From the NCBI GenBank assembly GCA_963082975.1, contig OY720345.1, positions 25,800,611 through 25,864,610 of the forward strand: a stretch of 64,000 nt of DNA, in the 5' to 3' direction. Position numbers and translations under genes: made by a program. Source of the stretch: Labia minor. Taxonomy: Eukaryota > Arthropoda > Insecta > Dermaptera > Spongiphoridae. The notes below the pieces were generated by a model. That model saw only the letters and a program-made list of their open reading frames with translations. It was not told the origin of the DNA and ran no database searches. Positions 41,005 to 53,402 of the stretch are shown here, one piece after another. The stretch's first letter is position 1; each line of letters begins with the position of its first letter.

Positions 41005-41996
41005 ATCTAATCAAAAACATACCTGTTAAAAAGGGGGCCAAGTTCCTATCTGCTATTTGTTTGCCTAAAAAAGGGTTCAAATCCATCCCAATGCCAAGTT
41101 TAGATGCACTTCAAAATCATTCATAATCATTTTTATCAACAGCCTGATCCACTGGTAAACATTTGGCATTCCAAAGAATCGCCACCACACCAAGTCCTCC
41201 GCCTCCTGCATCCAGGCACGCCACTTTATTCACGTCAACGGTCCATCTGGCCGAAATTCACTTTACCATACACCCAACTTAAAATATGGTATAGTTGTTA
41301 AAATACGTAGGTACATGGTTTAAAATATCTAAAATTATAATACTTAGAAATTTGAACTTGGCAGGTTTTCGTACTGTACGTAACACTAGATTAATTGTAT
41401 AATTATATTTATTATTTAAATATATAATTTAACCTGCTAATTCTAAGTATTAAAATTGTAAATATTTTAAACCAAGTACCTACGTATTTTAACAACTATA
41501 CCATATTTTAAGTTGGGTATATGGTAAAGTGAATTTTTCGGCCAGATGAACCGTTTACGTGAATAAAGTGGCGTGTAGTGTGCCTGGATGCAGGAGGCGG
41601 AGGACTTGGTGTGAGTGTTTTGTACAGCACGAAAACCTGCCAAGTTCAAATTTCTAAGTATTATAATTTTAGATATTTTAAACCATGTACCTACATATTT
41701 TAACAACTATACCATATTTTAAGTTGGGTGTATGGTAAAGTGAATTTCGGCCAGATGGACCGTTGACGTGAATAAAGTGGCGTGCCTGGATGCAGGAGGC
41801 GGAGGACTGGGTGTGGTGGCGATTCTTTGGAATGCCAAATGTTTACCAGTGGATCAGGCTGTTGATAAAAATGATTATGAATGATTTTGAAGTGCATCTA
41901 AACTTGGCATTGGGATGGATTTGAACCCTTTTTTAGGCAAACAAATAGCAGATAGGAACTTGGCCCCCTTTTTAACAGGTATGTTTTTGATTAGAT
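41005..41996. repeat. Large inverted repeat with ~375-bp near-identical arms plus a third partial copy
   Basis: Arm 1 (about 41005-41380) and arm 2 (41996-41622) are complementary with only a few differences. Between them a truncated third copy in arm-2 orientation (about 41465-41620) covers the inner half. Each arm has a B-box-like GGTTCAAATCC (41077-41087 in arm 1) and a GC-richer core with CCTCCGCCTCCTGCATCCAGG. Two mirrored 65-codon frames are by-products. It could be two SINE-like copies in inverted array or a foldback element. Confidence 0.92.
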
Positions 41997-42304
41997 ATAT
42001 ATATACCTATATATAATTCCATTAATTATTTTGTGTATCAAACAAGTTTCTCATAATTTACGTTAAAACTTTAAAATTGATATTAAGTTGCAAATTTATT
42101 ATAGGCAAAAGTTATTCAACGATGAGTTAATCTTTCCCCATTTATAAAATAATAATATAGTACTTGCGTCTAATAAACTTCTGATCTAGCTTCGGGACTT
42201 TATTATTATTATTATTATTATTGCCAGAATTATATTTATATAAGATGGAGATTAGGATTTTAAATGAAATAACCAAATCGATGTACCTAAATACAAGCAA
42301 ATAT

Positions 42305-42479
42305 CAGGGCCGTCCTAAGATTTTCGGCGCCCGTGGGCTCCTAAAATTTTGCGCCCCTTTTCATAAGAAATTACACAGAATGGTTAGTAAAAATATATAA
42401 ACTAATAAAAAATGCCGCCCCCAGAAGGCTTGCGCCCTAGGGCTATAGCCCAATTAGCCCTGTGGTTAGGGCGGCCCTG
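42305..42479. mobile_element. hAT-type MITE, 175 bp, exact 8-bp TSD
   Basis: Begins CAGGGCCGTCCTAAG, ends TTAGGGCGGCCCTG, with GCAAATAT at 42297-42304 and 42480-42487. GC-rich ends with 'ggcgcccgtgggc' and 'gcgccctagggc' inside. Confidence 0.93.
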
Positions 42480-42756
42480 GCAAATATTATTAATTAAATT
42501 AAGATAAAAAAATACAATTTTAAGAGCGGTTTGCTTACCTAAATACAAGCAAAACGATTTTTATGGTTATTTGTTTTATCAATGAAATACAATATAACAA
42601 AACTTAATATTAAAAGATTTATAATATTAGAATGAATTTTCTACGAAAAGAAAAATGTATATCATATTATAATAACATAAACAAATTTTAGTCAGGCAAC
42701 TTAAAATATACAAGAAAATTAAATAATTAAATAATTCAAATTATACAAATGTTATT

Positions 42757-42759
<3 letters not shown>

Positions 42760-42790
<31 letters not shown>
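42760..42790. repeat. (TA)n microsatellite
   Basis: TA run ending exactly at the TIR element 42791-43131. Confidence 0.95.
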
Positions 42791-42795
<5 letters not shown>

Positions 42796-43131
42796 AATTA
42801 TTTTCACACACACGATTGATTGAGTCTCGATGTTTTGGCGCCCATTTTGGCGCAATTTTCAAGAGAGATTATTTAGGTGGGAATTTTTTTTTGGTTTGTG
42901 TGACAAGAGTCGATGGGATTTTGGGTTGAATGGGTTGATGATTTTGATCTTGTGTTCCGAATCTCTTGAAAAACCCTTAGCATTAAAACTGACATTGACG
43001 CATGTCTGATCTTGACGACACCTCGAGTCCAAAAAAAGTCCCTTCCTAAGTACTCTCTTGAAAATGGTGCCAAATTGGGCGCGGAAACGTCGAAACCCAA
43101 TTCATACAATTAAACGTGATAATAATTCTCA
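42791..43131. mobile_element. TIR element with long terminal repeats, TA target
   Basis: Left TGAGAAATTATTTTCAC and right GTGATAATAATTCTCA begin inverted repeats of about 70-90 bp that include 'tggcgc..ttttcaagagag' on each side. TA flanks both ends. The 78-codon - strand frame inside is not recognisable. Confidence 0.82.
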
Positions 43132-43160
43132 TAATAATAAAAACAGAAATCTAGACAAAA

Positions 43161-43196
<36 letters not shown>

Positions 43197-44749
43197 GTAT
43201 TTGGTGAATCTTAAAGTACCGAATAACTTTATAATTATTTTATTTTAATCAGTTAATTAAAACTTTGGGGAGCAGGATAACTTAACTGATAGCTCATTCA
43301 ACCAACAAACCAGGAGTCCAGCTCGAGAGCAATTAAGATCGAAATTTTAAATAAATTAATTTAAAGACAAATTGTTTCCGAGCTTCATGAGTAGCGGGTG
43401 GACATGTCTCTATGATCCCCCTACGTCCACTTCAGGGAAGCAACCCTGCTCACGCAAGTCACAACTTTTCCTCACCATCAATCGAGGAAGTCGCCTTTAA
43501 AACCCTAAAAATCCTATCTGTTCATTATTAAAATTCTTCCCATATACTCCATCCACTCGTCAACTTGTCTAGCCAAGGTGCCCCCTCCAATCATTCAATG
43601 GAGTATCCTAAAATAAAAAAGGTAGTAAAAAGTGGAAATAGGGGAGGCCTACATCCACAAATAAATAGGAAAATAGGGTTAAAAAAATTCAAACTTTATT
43701 TTTTTTGTTTTCTTATTTTTTTTTAAATAATCGCTAAATGAGAATTATTTAATATATTGAATAAATTATAAACGGATACAATACTCCTTAATATTCATTT
43801 TTTATAATAATTTGACAAATTGTGTATAATAAAAATAAAATAACGAAACTGAGAAAACGACTTAAATAATTATATATATAAGAAGGATCACTTACTTAAT
43901 CCATTTCTTTTCTGTAAAAATAATTATTTACATTATGAATATAATTTAGTAACATATTTACTTGAAATATTACAAGATTTACCTGTAAAAAGAAATCAAT
44001 TCTTAAGTTTTTATATTGACAATTTGAATAAATAATACTATTTCTCTAAGAATTACTTTTTATATAATAATTTAACAATTCTAATTAATTAATTTATTTA
44101 TATAGAATTACATTATAATTGATAATATAAATAATACAAACTATTTTAATTGAATTCACTTAATTCAATTATTCAATTAAATTAAATAAACCAAATTAAG
44201 GAGTGAATATATTATAAATATATATATATATATATATATATTTATATCTTTAATTTTATAAAATCAAAATTACCTTTTTTATATTGATTAAACTTAAAAT
44301 AAAAACATTTAAGAATGATGTTAATATGAATTAATTGATTTATTTGTTTGTTTTATGGTCATTTTTATGTAATGAAATGCTTATTTAATGACCTTAGTTC
44401 CAGTCTAATGCATTCGCCCATATCATTTTTAAGATTTCACGTTCCAAGAGGCAACTAAATTTCAAAATTTAAATAGAACACCTTCATCCTTTTTAAAAAT
44501 TTATTATAAAATTATAATATACGAATATTAAAGTGATTTTTATTAAAACACAACATATTTGTATGATATATTTATTTAGTTGAAATCGTTTTAATAATTA
44601 TATAAAAACCACAAATAAATATATTCCTGGAAAATATACGAATAGTGAACTATTTGGACTATTTTTACCTAAGTAAGATATCCAGTTTCAAATTTTCATT
44701 TTTTAAAGATAAATGAAATTTTATTCTAAATATACATTCAAATACATAA
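43132..44749. other. Gene-free stretch with a GC-richer block
   Basis: TA runs at 43161-43194 and 44218-44241. The block 43260-43610 is clearly GC-richer (for example CATGTCTCTATGATCCCCCTACG) without a long frame or recognised similarity, and may be an unclassified repeat. Confidence 0.45.
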
Positions 44750-44752
44750 TAC

Positions 44753-45028
44753 TATCTATCTATCTCTGTGGCTCTACGGAACTCGAAAGTACTTGGCCGC
44801 AGCAACCACACTTCTCCAAACATCCCTATCTTGAGCCACAACCCTCCTACTTCTCCCATCTCTCTCACGACCCTTCCTACACTGTCCACCTGCCTTGGTC
44901 AAGAGGACGTTTCCCAATCGGACTCTCCACCAATATATTTTTTTACCATTCTTTCCTCTCCCAATCAAGCCACGTGCTCTGCCCATCGCAGCCTTCTCGC
45001 GATTTTATAATCCTAACTATGTCTGGAA
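44753..45028 (-). mobile_element. GATA-tailed LINE 3' fragment
   Basis: The - strand ends with CACAGAGATAGATAGATAG (reading down to 44753). Before it lie AAAYFRVP, DVWRSVVA and the RLGNVLL / GRARGLIGRG region matching the 4.4-kb copy, and at the high-coordinate end the PDIVRIIK codons. Confidence 0.85.
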
Positions 45029-46640
45029 ATACATAATATTTAATATTTTTTTTATAAATATAAAATAAAAATGGTAAAAATTACTAAAAATTATATAATT
45101 GTTTACGTTTAAATTTCCAAAAATAGTAAAAAAAAATCAAATTTATTTAATATAATAATATTCTCACCCACCTGTTGTGAAATATAAATAATATAAATAA
45201 ATATATAATGTTATATTGTAATTAAAATAAAATTAAAAAACAAAACCTAATTTAAGTAAATTTAATCGTTTTATTTGACACTTTTTGTTTTCATTAAAAT
45301 AAAATCTACAATTTTTTTTTTATTTTCTTTTTATCGTCCTTATTTAACAATTTTAATATTTAAATTAATTTAATTGTTGCCAATAATTCATATAATTATA
45401 AATAGGTTTTTAAAATACTATTGCATTATATTAAATTAATTTAAAAAAAAATATATATAAAAAAAATCTCCCAACTAAGCTTTTCATGCAAATCAGATTC
45501 TTAATATTCTTTAGTTTAAAGGCCAAATCTTCGTATCGTGTTTTTATAAATTTACTTTTGAATATTTTTATTTTAATAGTTATAAAAAATGACATTAACA
45601 GTAAAAAATAAATATAAGTAAATTTAATCAATGTAGGTCCAATTGGGAGAAACTCAATTGGCAATCGGAATGTATCGGCCTATACAATATAGACATTATA
45701 AATATATAATTATTTTTCTATAATTAAAATTTAATTATATATATATATCTACTATATAAATAGTCAAGTTATAAAAAACAACTATGTCTTTATATTTTAA
45801 ATATTTTCTTCTTTATTTTGTTATCAATTTTCTGAAAGGACCATTAATCTTTTTAAATGAAATGTATTGAGTAGAATATTCTTCATATTCTATTCAATCG
45901 TGTCTTCTATCGATTCATTCGTCATTTTTCAAAGTTCTCTTGTAGTTATTAAATAGAAAATTATCTCCTTATTGGTTAGAAATAATAGATATTTATGAAG
46001 TGAAGGCCAAACGATAACTGATTAAAATGTTACCTAAATTAATGATTTTTTTTATGTTACTGTATATAAAAGTCCATTGCACTTGGAGAATTAATGGTAA
46101 AGAAAAATATATCACTTCTATAAAAGAGAATTTATAAAAAAGGGAGCATTTGATTGAGTAACTTGGACCGATTATATAATAATATTGCCCGAGTTGTTTT
46201 ATCATGAAGTGTAGTTTTTTTTTTTTTATAATTATTTCGAAATTCATCAGCAGTGCCTCGAATAAAGATTTCCTCAGTCCCTCTTATGTCCATCCCTTTC
46301 AATCATACATAGAATGATGTACGAATTGACTTTATATAATGTTTGAAAGATGCTTCTAATATTGCTTCACTGAAATCAATTTCATAATTATCCTTAAAAT
46401 AATATATGATTTAATTATTTCTAATCTTTTTTTTGCGTAATTATATATAAAATATAATTAAAATTTATTAATGTTTTTTAAATTTATAATTAATTATTAA
46501 TTAAACTTTAATAAATAACCGTGAATGTAATTCGTAACTTTACATATTAGTAAAATTGACAAAATATGTATATTTACACCTATATATATACTTATATATA
46601 TATTAGAAAAGTAGTAAGTCAATAATTTAAAAAATATTGT
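45029..46640. other. Gene-free AT-rich stretch
   Basis: Nothing but A/T-rich DNA and short chance frames. Confidence 0.6.
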
Positions 46641-47101
46641 ACGAAGGCAGGTCAACAAGTTTGTGACTTTTTGAATGAAACACAGGTTTTTAGATAAAAA
46701 AATTATTTTATTTTTCAACGTAGTCTTCTTTGAGCTTTATACACTTCATCCAACGTTTCTCCAATTTTTTTATCCCTTCCAAAAAATAAGATTTGTCGAA
46801 GACATCTTTTGGTCTCATGTATGTTGTGGTGGATATACGTTTCATCCACGGTTATGAAATTGCGCAAAAATTCGTTTTCAGTTTTTCCGCAAAAAACAAA
46901 ATGCTTAATGAGTACACGAAATTGACTTTTTACCATTTTCTTCTCAAATCAGTCTACTATTAATGGATGCCAAACAAAAACTAAAAGACCCAGCTAGTTC
47001 AAATTTCGTCAGGAGTCAGCTGATAGTGACAGGAGCAGTGCTGCCATTTTATTTTAGAGACGGAAAATTAAAAAATTCACGGACTTATTGACTTCCCTCG
47101 T
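46641..47101 (-). mobile_element. Mariner-derived deletion element (family M, copy 2)
   Basis: Inverted ends ACGAAGGCAGGTCAACAAGT and ACTTATTGACTTCCCTCGT. The - strand keeps FRVLIKHFVFCGKTENEFL and VDETYIHH (first catalytic Asp) of a mariner transposase, then jumps by deletion to the C-terminal KIGETLDEVYKAQRRLR. The deletion breakpoint differs from copies 1, 3 and 4. Confidence 0.92.
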
Positions 47102-47442
47102 ATATGAAAATAATATTTAAATCAACAATTTATAATATTTTTTTTTTATTTTGAACTTTTTTAAAACCTCTAAAGAAAATAATATTTTCACAATCGTTGA
47201 AAATCTATTTCTTTTAATTAGTTATTCAATACAATGCTAGATATGAAGAAATTGGGTGAAGGAAAAAAAGTGGATGGAGGTGACTGATAATGGGAACGAT
47301 TAAAAAATGTGGATTCATACTTTTTCGTCTCCATAGATGGATAGTTATTTGACAGTTATTATATTATGAAATTATGTATTAGTTATCACAATTATATATA
47401 CAATAATTTAAAATAAAATGAAGATTTTAAACATATATATAA
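47102..47442. other. Gene-free AT-rich stretch
   Basis: Nothing recognised. Confidence 0.55.
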
Positions 47443-47678
47443 TATGTGCCACTCAGAAGCCAAATTGATTAACTCCACATTTAAAGAAACTGAGAAAATG
47501 AAGCTTATAGAAAATTCAGGTTTATTGATTACATAGAAAAATGTACATTGCATTGCACTATTAAGATTATAAAGTTCATTATTCACTAAGTTGCAGATTA
47601 CATTACATTACCTTAAATTACATTACTAGCAAAATTTTAAAAATTAGAGTTAATCGGTTTGGCTTCTGAGTAGCTCAT
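47443..47678. mobile_element. TA-target MITE, family B copy 2
   Basis: Ends ATGTGCCACTCAGAAGCC and GGCTTCTGAGTAGCTCAT; colinear with the 24041 element read on the opposite strand, including the TTACATTACATTACC tract. Confidence 0.88.
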
Positions 47679-48589
47679 ATTATGATTGATATAATTTTCG
47701 CAATGATTTTAATGACATAGATAAAACATTTGTGGTAATTAGTCAAAAAATAAAACAAAAAAGAAATTGATTCATACATATATTTACTTAAACTTATATT
47801 TGGAAATATATTCAAGGAAATTAAAAATAAATATTGATTTCAATTTAAATTTTTACATAGTTTGAAATCTCTCGATTTAATTTAAATTAAATAGATATAT
47901 ACATATATATATTAGAATCATTTGCGTCATTGAATTATTCAAGGCAGCAGCATCTATTATCCACGTCAGAATATTTTTATAATATATATGTAGATTGACA
48001 AGATATTTTAACTAAATTAATTTTAAGGTTTGAAATTCGTTGGAATATACTAATCATCTATGTAATTAGATATTGGCCAGAAATTTTGGATATATACATG
48101 TTGGAAAAAATATATATTTTTTTATAATATAAAACAAGTTTATAATTCGATTCAAATACAATAAAAATTTAAATATTGATAATTTATAAACAACAAAAAA
48201 ATGCGTACGTGACGCCATTCGAGATTAATTTTAATGAACATGTCATTTTAAAAGACAATTGCATTTCAATGAGGATTAAAATATTACTTTTTCCATATTA
48301 ACTAACAACAATATACATTAATATATTTATATTTAGTATAAATATATATACTGTACCTATATTCATAGTTTTGTTCTAGAAAATTGTGTTATAAAGATTA
48401 CATTCTTAAAGTTATTTCTTAAATATTATAAAAGCTAGATAAATTATATATATATCGAAATAAAAAAATAAATGAATAAATTATATACCAAAATTTCAAA
48501 ATTTTATATAAATAAAATATAAGGAATATATATTATTTTTATAATCCGAAAATAAATCATAATATTAATGAAGGGCATGGATTATCTTT
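47679..48589. other. Gene-free AT-rich stretch
   Basis: Nothing recognised. Confidence 0.55.
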
Positions 48590-48700
48590 AAATATCTTTC
48601 TATCTGTATGTGACTACTAATCGAAAGTTCTTGACTGCACTACTACATTCCTCCAACCATCCCTATCCTACTCCAATTCTATCAAATTCTTATCTTAATC
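48590..48700 (-). mobile_element. GATA-tailed LINE 3' tail fragment
   Basis: The - strand of 48596-48670 matches the family 3' end (GATGGTTGGAGGAATGTAGT, AAGAACTTTCGATTAG) and is more diverged than other copies. Confidence 0.6.
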
Positions 48701-49500
48701 CTATTATACTAGTCGATTTTCTAATACCAATTTATTTACTTCCATAATTTCAACAACTAAAATGTTATCTATTTTACCATTTTCATTGTTTATAAAATAA
48801 ATTTAAAAGACAAAAAGTGTTAATGAACGATTTGGATATACTAACAATATTTTTTTTGAATGAAAAACCTTATAGTATTTTTATAAGTTATTATGAATTA
48901 TAATATAATTTATAAAAACTTTGGTGAATAAAAATAAATAAACTCCTCATATTAGATGTGTAATGTCAAGGCGACTATTTTCCTCCTACGCATCGGTTAT
49001 TGTACATTTTTATGTCATTGTAGGTGTTGTATGCATTTATAATTGCTCTTTAAAGCCAATTAGAGTTAAATTTCAAATTATATATAGGTTTCGATGAATA
49101 TTTGCTAAATGACACCTATCAATCAATCAATCATCTTTTTATATATATGTCTTAACAAGTACACATGAGGAATATACAATTCAATTTGTTTCACATATGG
49201 AAATTAAACTTAAATGAATTTGAAATAATAATTTATCCTGTAACGCAGATAAATTTGTTTATTAGGAACAAGAATTTTAAAATATGAATAATTTTCTCAA
49301 TGTATTTTTAATAGGGTCAATAGATTTAATCCCTAAAATATTTTCTTTTCTTTTATAAAACTAAACACATGACTCACATATTCCTTTATTATATAAATTT
49401 AATAAACTAATATTAAATATTTTACTTTCAATTTGAAAGTGCTTTAATAAATTTTGAATGTAAAATGATGTATTGAAAATCTTTTCTTGTTTTTGTAGAA
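48701..49500. other. Gene-free AT-rich stretch
   Basis: Nothing recognised. Confidence 0.55.
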
Positions 49501-49504
49501 TAAA

Positions 49505-49675
49505 TGATCATGCAGTAAAGAGGCTTATCTCATCAAAATTATTATCAAAGGGAATCAAGACCATAAACGCATAGGAAGGGACGTAAGAGAGATGGGACAA
49601 GGGCTCAGGATAGGGACATTTGGAGAAATGTAGCCAAGAACTTTTGAGTATCTTTGAGCCATATAAATAGATAGA
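49505..49675 (+). mobile_element. GATA-tailed LINE fragment with internal deletion
   Basis: Begins 'tcatgcagtaaagaggcttatct' as in the 50-kb copy, then jumps after 'tcaag' to the 3' segment ('aggatagggacatttggagaaatgt') and the GATA tail. Confidence 0.8.
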
Positions 49676-49939
49676 TATAACATATACAATAATAATAATA
49701 ATATATATAATTAATTTACTGATTAAATTAAAATATATTTTAAATAAGAACACAAAAAGAAATGAATGTTTTATGTAATATACTGATTGAAACAAAATGG
49801 ATGAAAACCTTTTACTACTTTTAACCAAATACTATGTACCACTCGGGGGTACAGGGGGGGGGGGCACCCGTCCAGGTGTGAAGAGTGAATTATAAATCTA
49901 TTATAAAATCCAACTACTTGTTACCTTTAAAATAGTAAC

Positions 49940-50590
49940 ACAAAAAATCTTAACATACAAAACGTAGAATTTAGAAAAATTCAAATACTTAGGCTCTGTA
50001 ATCAAAAAGAATAATAATATTATAGAAGAATTTAGATCGAGGTTGCAATCGGGTATCGCCTATTATCATGCAGTAAAGGGGCCTATCTCGTCAAAATTAT
50101 TATCAAAGGATCAAAATTAAAATATATAAAACAATTATTTTGTCGGTTGTATTATATGGATGGGAGGTGTGGTCTATGACCCTGGGAGATATGAGAGTAT
50201 TTGAAAATAGGATTCTTCGCAGCATTTATGGGTCAAAGAAAGATAAGGTTACTGGGGAATGGCGGAGACTGCATAACGAGGAATTGCATGACCTCTATGC
50301 ATTTCCAGATATAGTTAGGGTAATAAAATCGAGAATATTTCGATGGGCAGAAAATTTAGCAAAAATGAGCGATGATAGATTTGCAAAAAATATTTTTGTG
50401 GGGAGACCTATTAGGAAACGTCTGGTTGAAAAATCAATGACGCGTTGGGTGGATAATTAAGGAAGTGACGTGAGAAAGTAGTGAGAAAATAGGAGTTGGA
50501 AGATGTGGCTCAGGATAGGGATACTTGGAGAAATGTGATGGTTGCTGCGGCCAAGAACTTTCGAGTTCCGTAGAGCCACAGATATAGAAA
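49940..50590 (+). mobile_element. GATA-tailed LINE 3' fragment (longest copy)
   Basis: The + strand encodes EKFKYLGSVIKKNN and LQSGIAYYHAVKGPISSKLL, then, after frameshifts, the 50140-50460 frame with MRVFENRILRSIYGSKKD, EWRRLHNEELHDLYAFPDIV and KSRIFRWAENLAKM. It ends with the family tail (CTTTCGAGTTCC...). A second tail-only fragment follows at 50878. Confidence 0.87.
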
Positions 50591-50877
50591 GATATATCTT
50601 TTTATTATTATCTAAAGTTTATTTAAAAAATCGTTATAAAAAAAATAATAAATTGAAATATAGATAAAACAAAATCATTTTTACCCTCATTTTCATTATT
50701 TTTTTCAAACTTTATCTCTTCAATTCTTATTATTTTCTGCTTGATTTTTGTTCTTTCATATTTAGAAATAGTATGATGATAGTATCACTTATCTGATATT
50801 TAGTTTTTATTTATTAGATTTTGGAGGATTCATTTATTCCTTTAGTTAATTAATTATATTATAACATATTTATATGG

Positions 50878-50932
50878 TTTGTGCGTCCAAGAACTTTCGA
50901 ATTCCGTACAGCCACAGAGATAGATAAATAGT
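50878..50932 (+). mobile_element. LINE 3'-tail fragment
   Basis: 'caagaactttcgaattccgt' followed by 'agccacagagatagataaatag', the family 3' terminus alone. Confidence 0.75.
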
Positions 50933-51039
50933 AGTTACCTTTCAATGAACAATTTTCACAAAGATAGTCTTATGTATTTTAAAATGTTAGCTTTCCATAA
51001 ATCATGAGTTTCAAAACTTATTAGAAAAATAAATAAAAA

Positions 51040-52050
51040 ATAAGTTGACCTGTGGCCAGGCGCAGTACCGACCGACGGTTTGAAATAAATTAATTTCCAG
51101 GTACAGAAACAATTTCAAATAATTTAAATGTATCTATTAATGCAATAAAAAACAGATATGGATATAACATAAATATTTTCAACGAACTTAAGTGAGTTTA
51201 TAAAATTGTTCAGTCTGTCGTTCTGTCCGACATCAAACTCAAAATTTTGAAATTCTGACTTCAGATTCGGAAAGAGCATCGAAAAGTAGTAAAGTGTCTT
51301 TCATTTTTTGATACCCCCTCGGAAACATGGTCAAAATGGCGTCCAAAGTTGAAATTTTTAATATTTATTATTATAGTGACGTCATTTATATTTATTCGTG
51401 ATAATCATCGATTCCAGTGAACATAAAAAATTTTTTATTAATATTTTTATTTATAACACTAATAAATAAAAATATTCAATAATATTTATATTTAATCTTG
51501 ACTTATTTATAACTTAAATTAATCCGAACTTAAGTTCGTTTTGGCAATGCAAGCTTGCGCATTCCCAGATGTTTAATTTTATTTTATTTATAATATATAA
51601 GTAGGAGCTGGCTGTGACATCATGAAGGGCTGGGTGACGTCATATAATTTAAAATTAAAAAAAACTAATGAAGATGATTTTTCCCGAGGATAAAACCAAT
51701 ACAAAGTGCATGATTGAGATATATAAAAAATCTCCTCATGTGAAATTTGGTGTGAAAATAACCCTTCCTTCCTATCGTCGATCGCTAATACTACCACTTC
51801 CGGTTTCCGGATCTACACCAAAAGTTGATCAATTCATCATACTGATGCATTAAGTAAATATACCAAATTTTATCAAAATCCGTTCAGCCGTTCAAGCTGT
51901 GAACATCTATACGGACGGACGGACAGACATCATACTAAAAATACTTTTTTCTGTTAAGAAAATGCATGATTCGTGGAGATATGTAAAAATCTCCACATGT
52001 GAAATTTGGTGTGTAAATAATACCTCTCTTACTATCGTCGGTCGGTAAAA
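51040..52050 (+). repeat. Dispersed repeat R, copy 1
   Basis: The head 'ctgtggccaggcgcagtacc' and the terminal 270 bp ('cttccggtttccgga', 'aaaagttgat', 'ccgttcaagc', 'acggacggacagacatcata', 'tctccacatgtgaaatttgg') match 57675-58168 in the same order and orientation. Copy 2 lacks the middle. Two full CRE octamers (51377, 51635) lie in the middle part. No frame was recognised. Confidence 0.8.
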
Positions 52051-52250
52051 AAATCAAATACACATACGGAGAAACTGTCAATAATAGAGATTCAAACTCA
52101 TAGTCCTATGTGGTTACAGCTAAAAACATTTGTAAAATAAAAACATCCAGATAAGATGCTATTAATTCATTTAAAGATCGTGCTATGGCCTATTTCAACA
52201 TCATGTTCAAACGTCGTCAATATCAGGTATAGGTTATAAAGTTCTTTAAG

Positions 52251-52352
52251 AGAAAATCTAGGGAAAGTAATAAATATGAACCAACATCATCAAGAAGAGT
52301 TACATTTAGTGATAAAAAGAGAGAATTTTTTGTATTATCTTCCGAGATATAG
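52251..52352 (+). CDS. Possible isolated exon or gene fragment with RVTFSD motif
   Basis: After TTTAAG the frame reads RKSRESNKYEPTSSRRVTFS and DKKREFFVLSSEI before TAG, with a codon-like composition unusual for this DNA. A short in-frame MFKRRQYQ lies just upstream, separated by a stop. RVTFS fits the RVxF docking pattern of protein phosphatase 1 partners, but such a short match proves nothing. No splice context is convincing downstream. Confidence 0.2.
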   Translation, partial: RKSRESNKYEPTSSRRVTFSDKKREFFVLSSEI

Positions 52353-53402
52353 CAGATCGAAGTAAACAGTAGTAGCGACTAATCCTCACTCCGATATGAA
52401 ACCATGACATCTTTTATTTAAAGATTGATTGAATTAATTTTATCTATATAATGTCTTATTAGGAATTCTTGTTTGTTACAACCTGCGTTGTAGAACGTAT
52501 TAAACTCATAAACTAGGGTTGCGCTGTATCTTTCTTTTTTCACTAATATCATCTGTAGTTCAATACAATTCTAATTATTAAGTATTTTTAAATGAACCAA
52601 GAACTTTAACAATCCAATAAAGATTAGTAAAAATAATTAAAACTATCCGATTATTAAAGTCTCTCCTTTCAATAAGTTTCTTCAGAAAATAAATGTGTGC
52701 ATTTCTAACAAATAATAATGCAATCTAAGAATGGCTGAACAATTCCAAACGTCCTTAAACATATCAATAAAATAAAATTTGGAAATATTAAATATAAAAT
52801 AAAAATTAGCTATACATTTATCATTATTTCACTTACAAATTATAAAAATAAAAAAAATTCTCAGTTTACAAATAACACACAAAGCATATATGTAATCTAA
52901 AGAGGAAAGTTGAAATAATCCCGTTAGGAAAGATAATAGGTAGTTTATTTTATAATATTTTTATAATATAGATACAATCTACTAATACTTGTAATTATGT
53001 TTGGAATAATAATTTTATTCCTCAAATTATAAATTTTCTGAAAAAAGGTTAATTAAGGAAATCCTTTTAAACCATATGAACAGACATGAAAATGGATAAA
53101 ACTATAATTTTAGAAAAGTTAAAAATTTGAAGAGTTTCTTTTAGCACAAAAGGGAATAATAAATCTCACAAAGAGCATGAGTTCAATTTTTGGTAGTGGA
53201 AAAGATGAGATTATAAATAAAAAAGGCAGATATCGATGCTTAATGATAAAATTCAAGAGGAAAAAAACAATTGAACGATTCCGTAATGTAGAATAGTAAG
53301 TACTATCAGTTAAGAAGATATAATTCTAATAAGTTTAAATGGCAACCATTGGAAGTCATCTTGATGGTTAAATTTTTAAACTCTGAACATTAATTAAAAA
53401 AT
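52353..53402. other. Gene-free AT-rich stretch
   Basis: Nothing recognised. Confidence 0.5.

Noticed and set aside
41104..41897. Two identical-looking 65-codon frames on opposite strands
   Set aside because: They mirror each other in the arms of one inverted repeat and have no independent support as genes.
43260..43610. Exons in a GC-richer block
   Set aside because: Stops in all frames within short distances and no recognisable protein; kept only as unassigned sequence.
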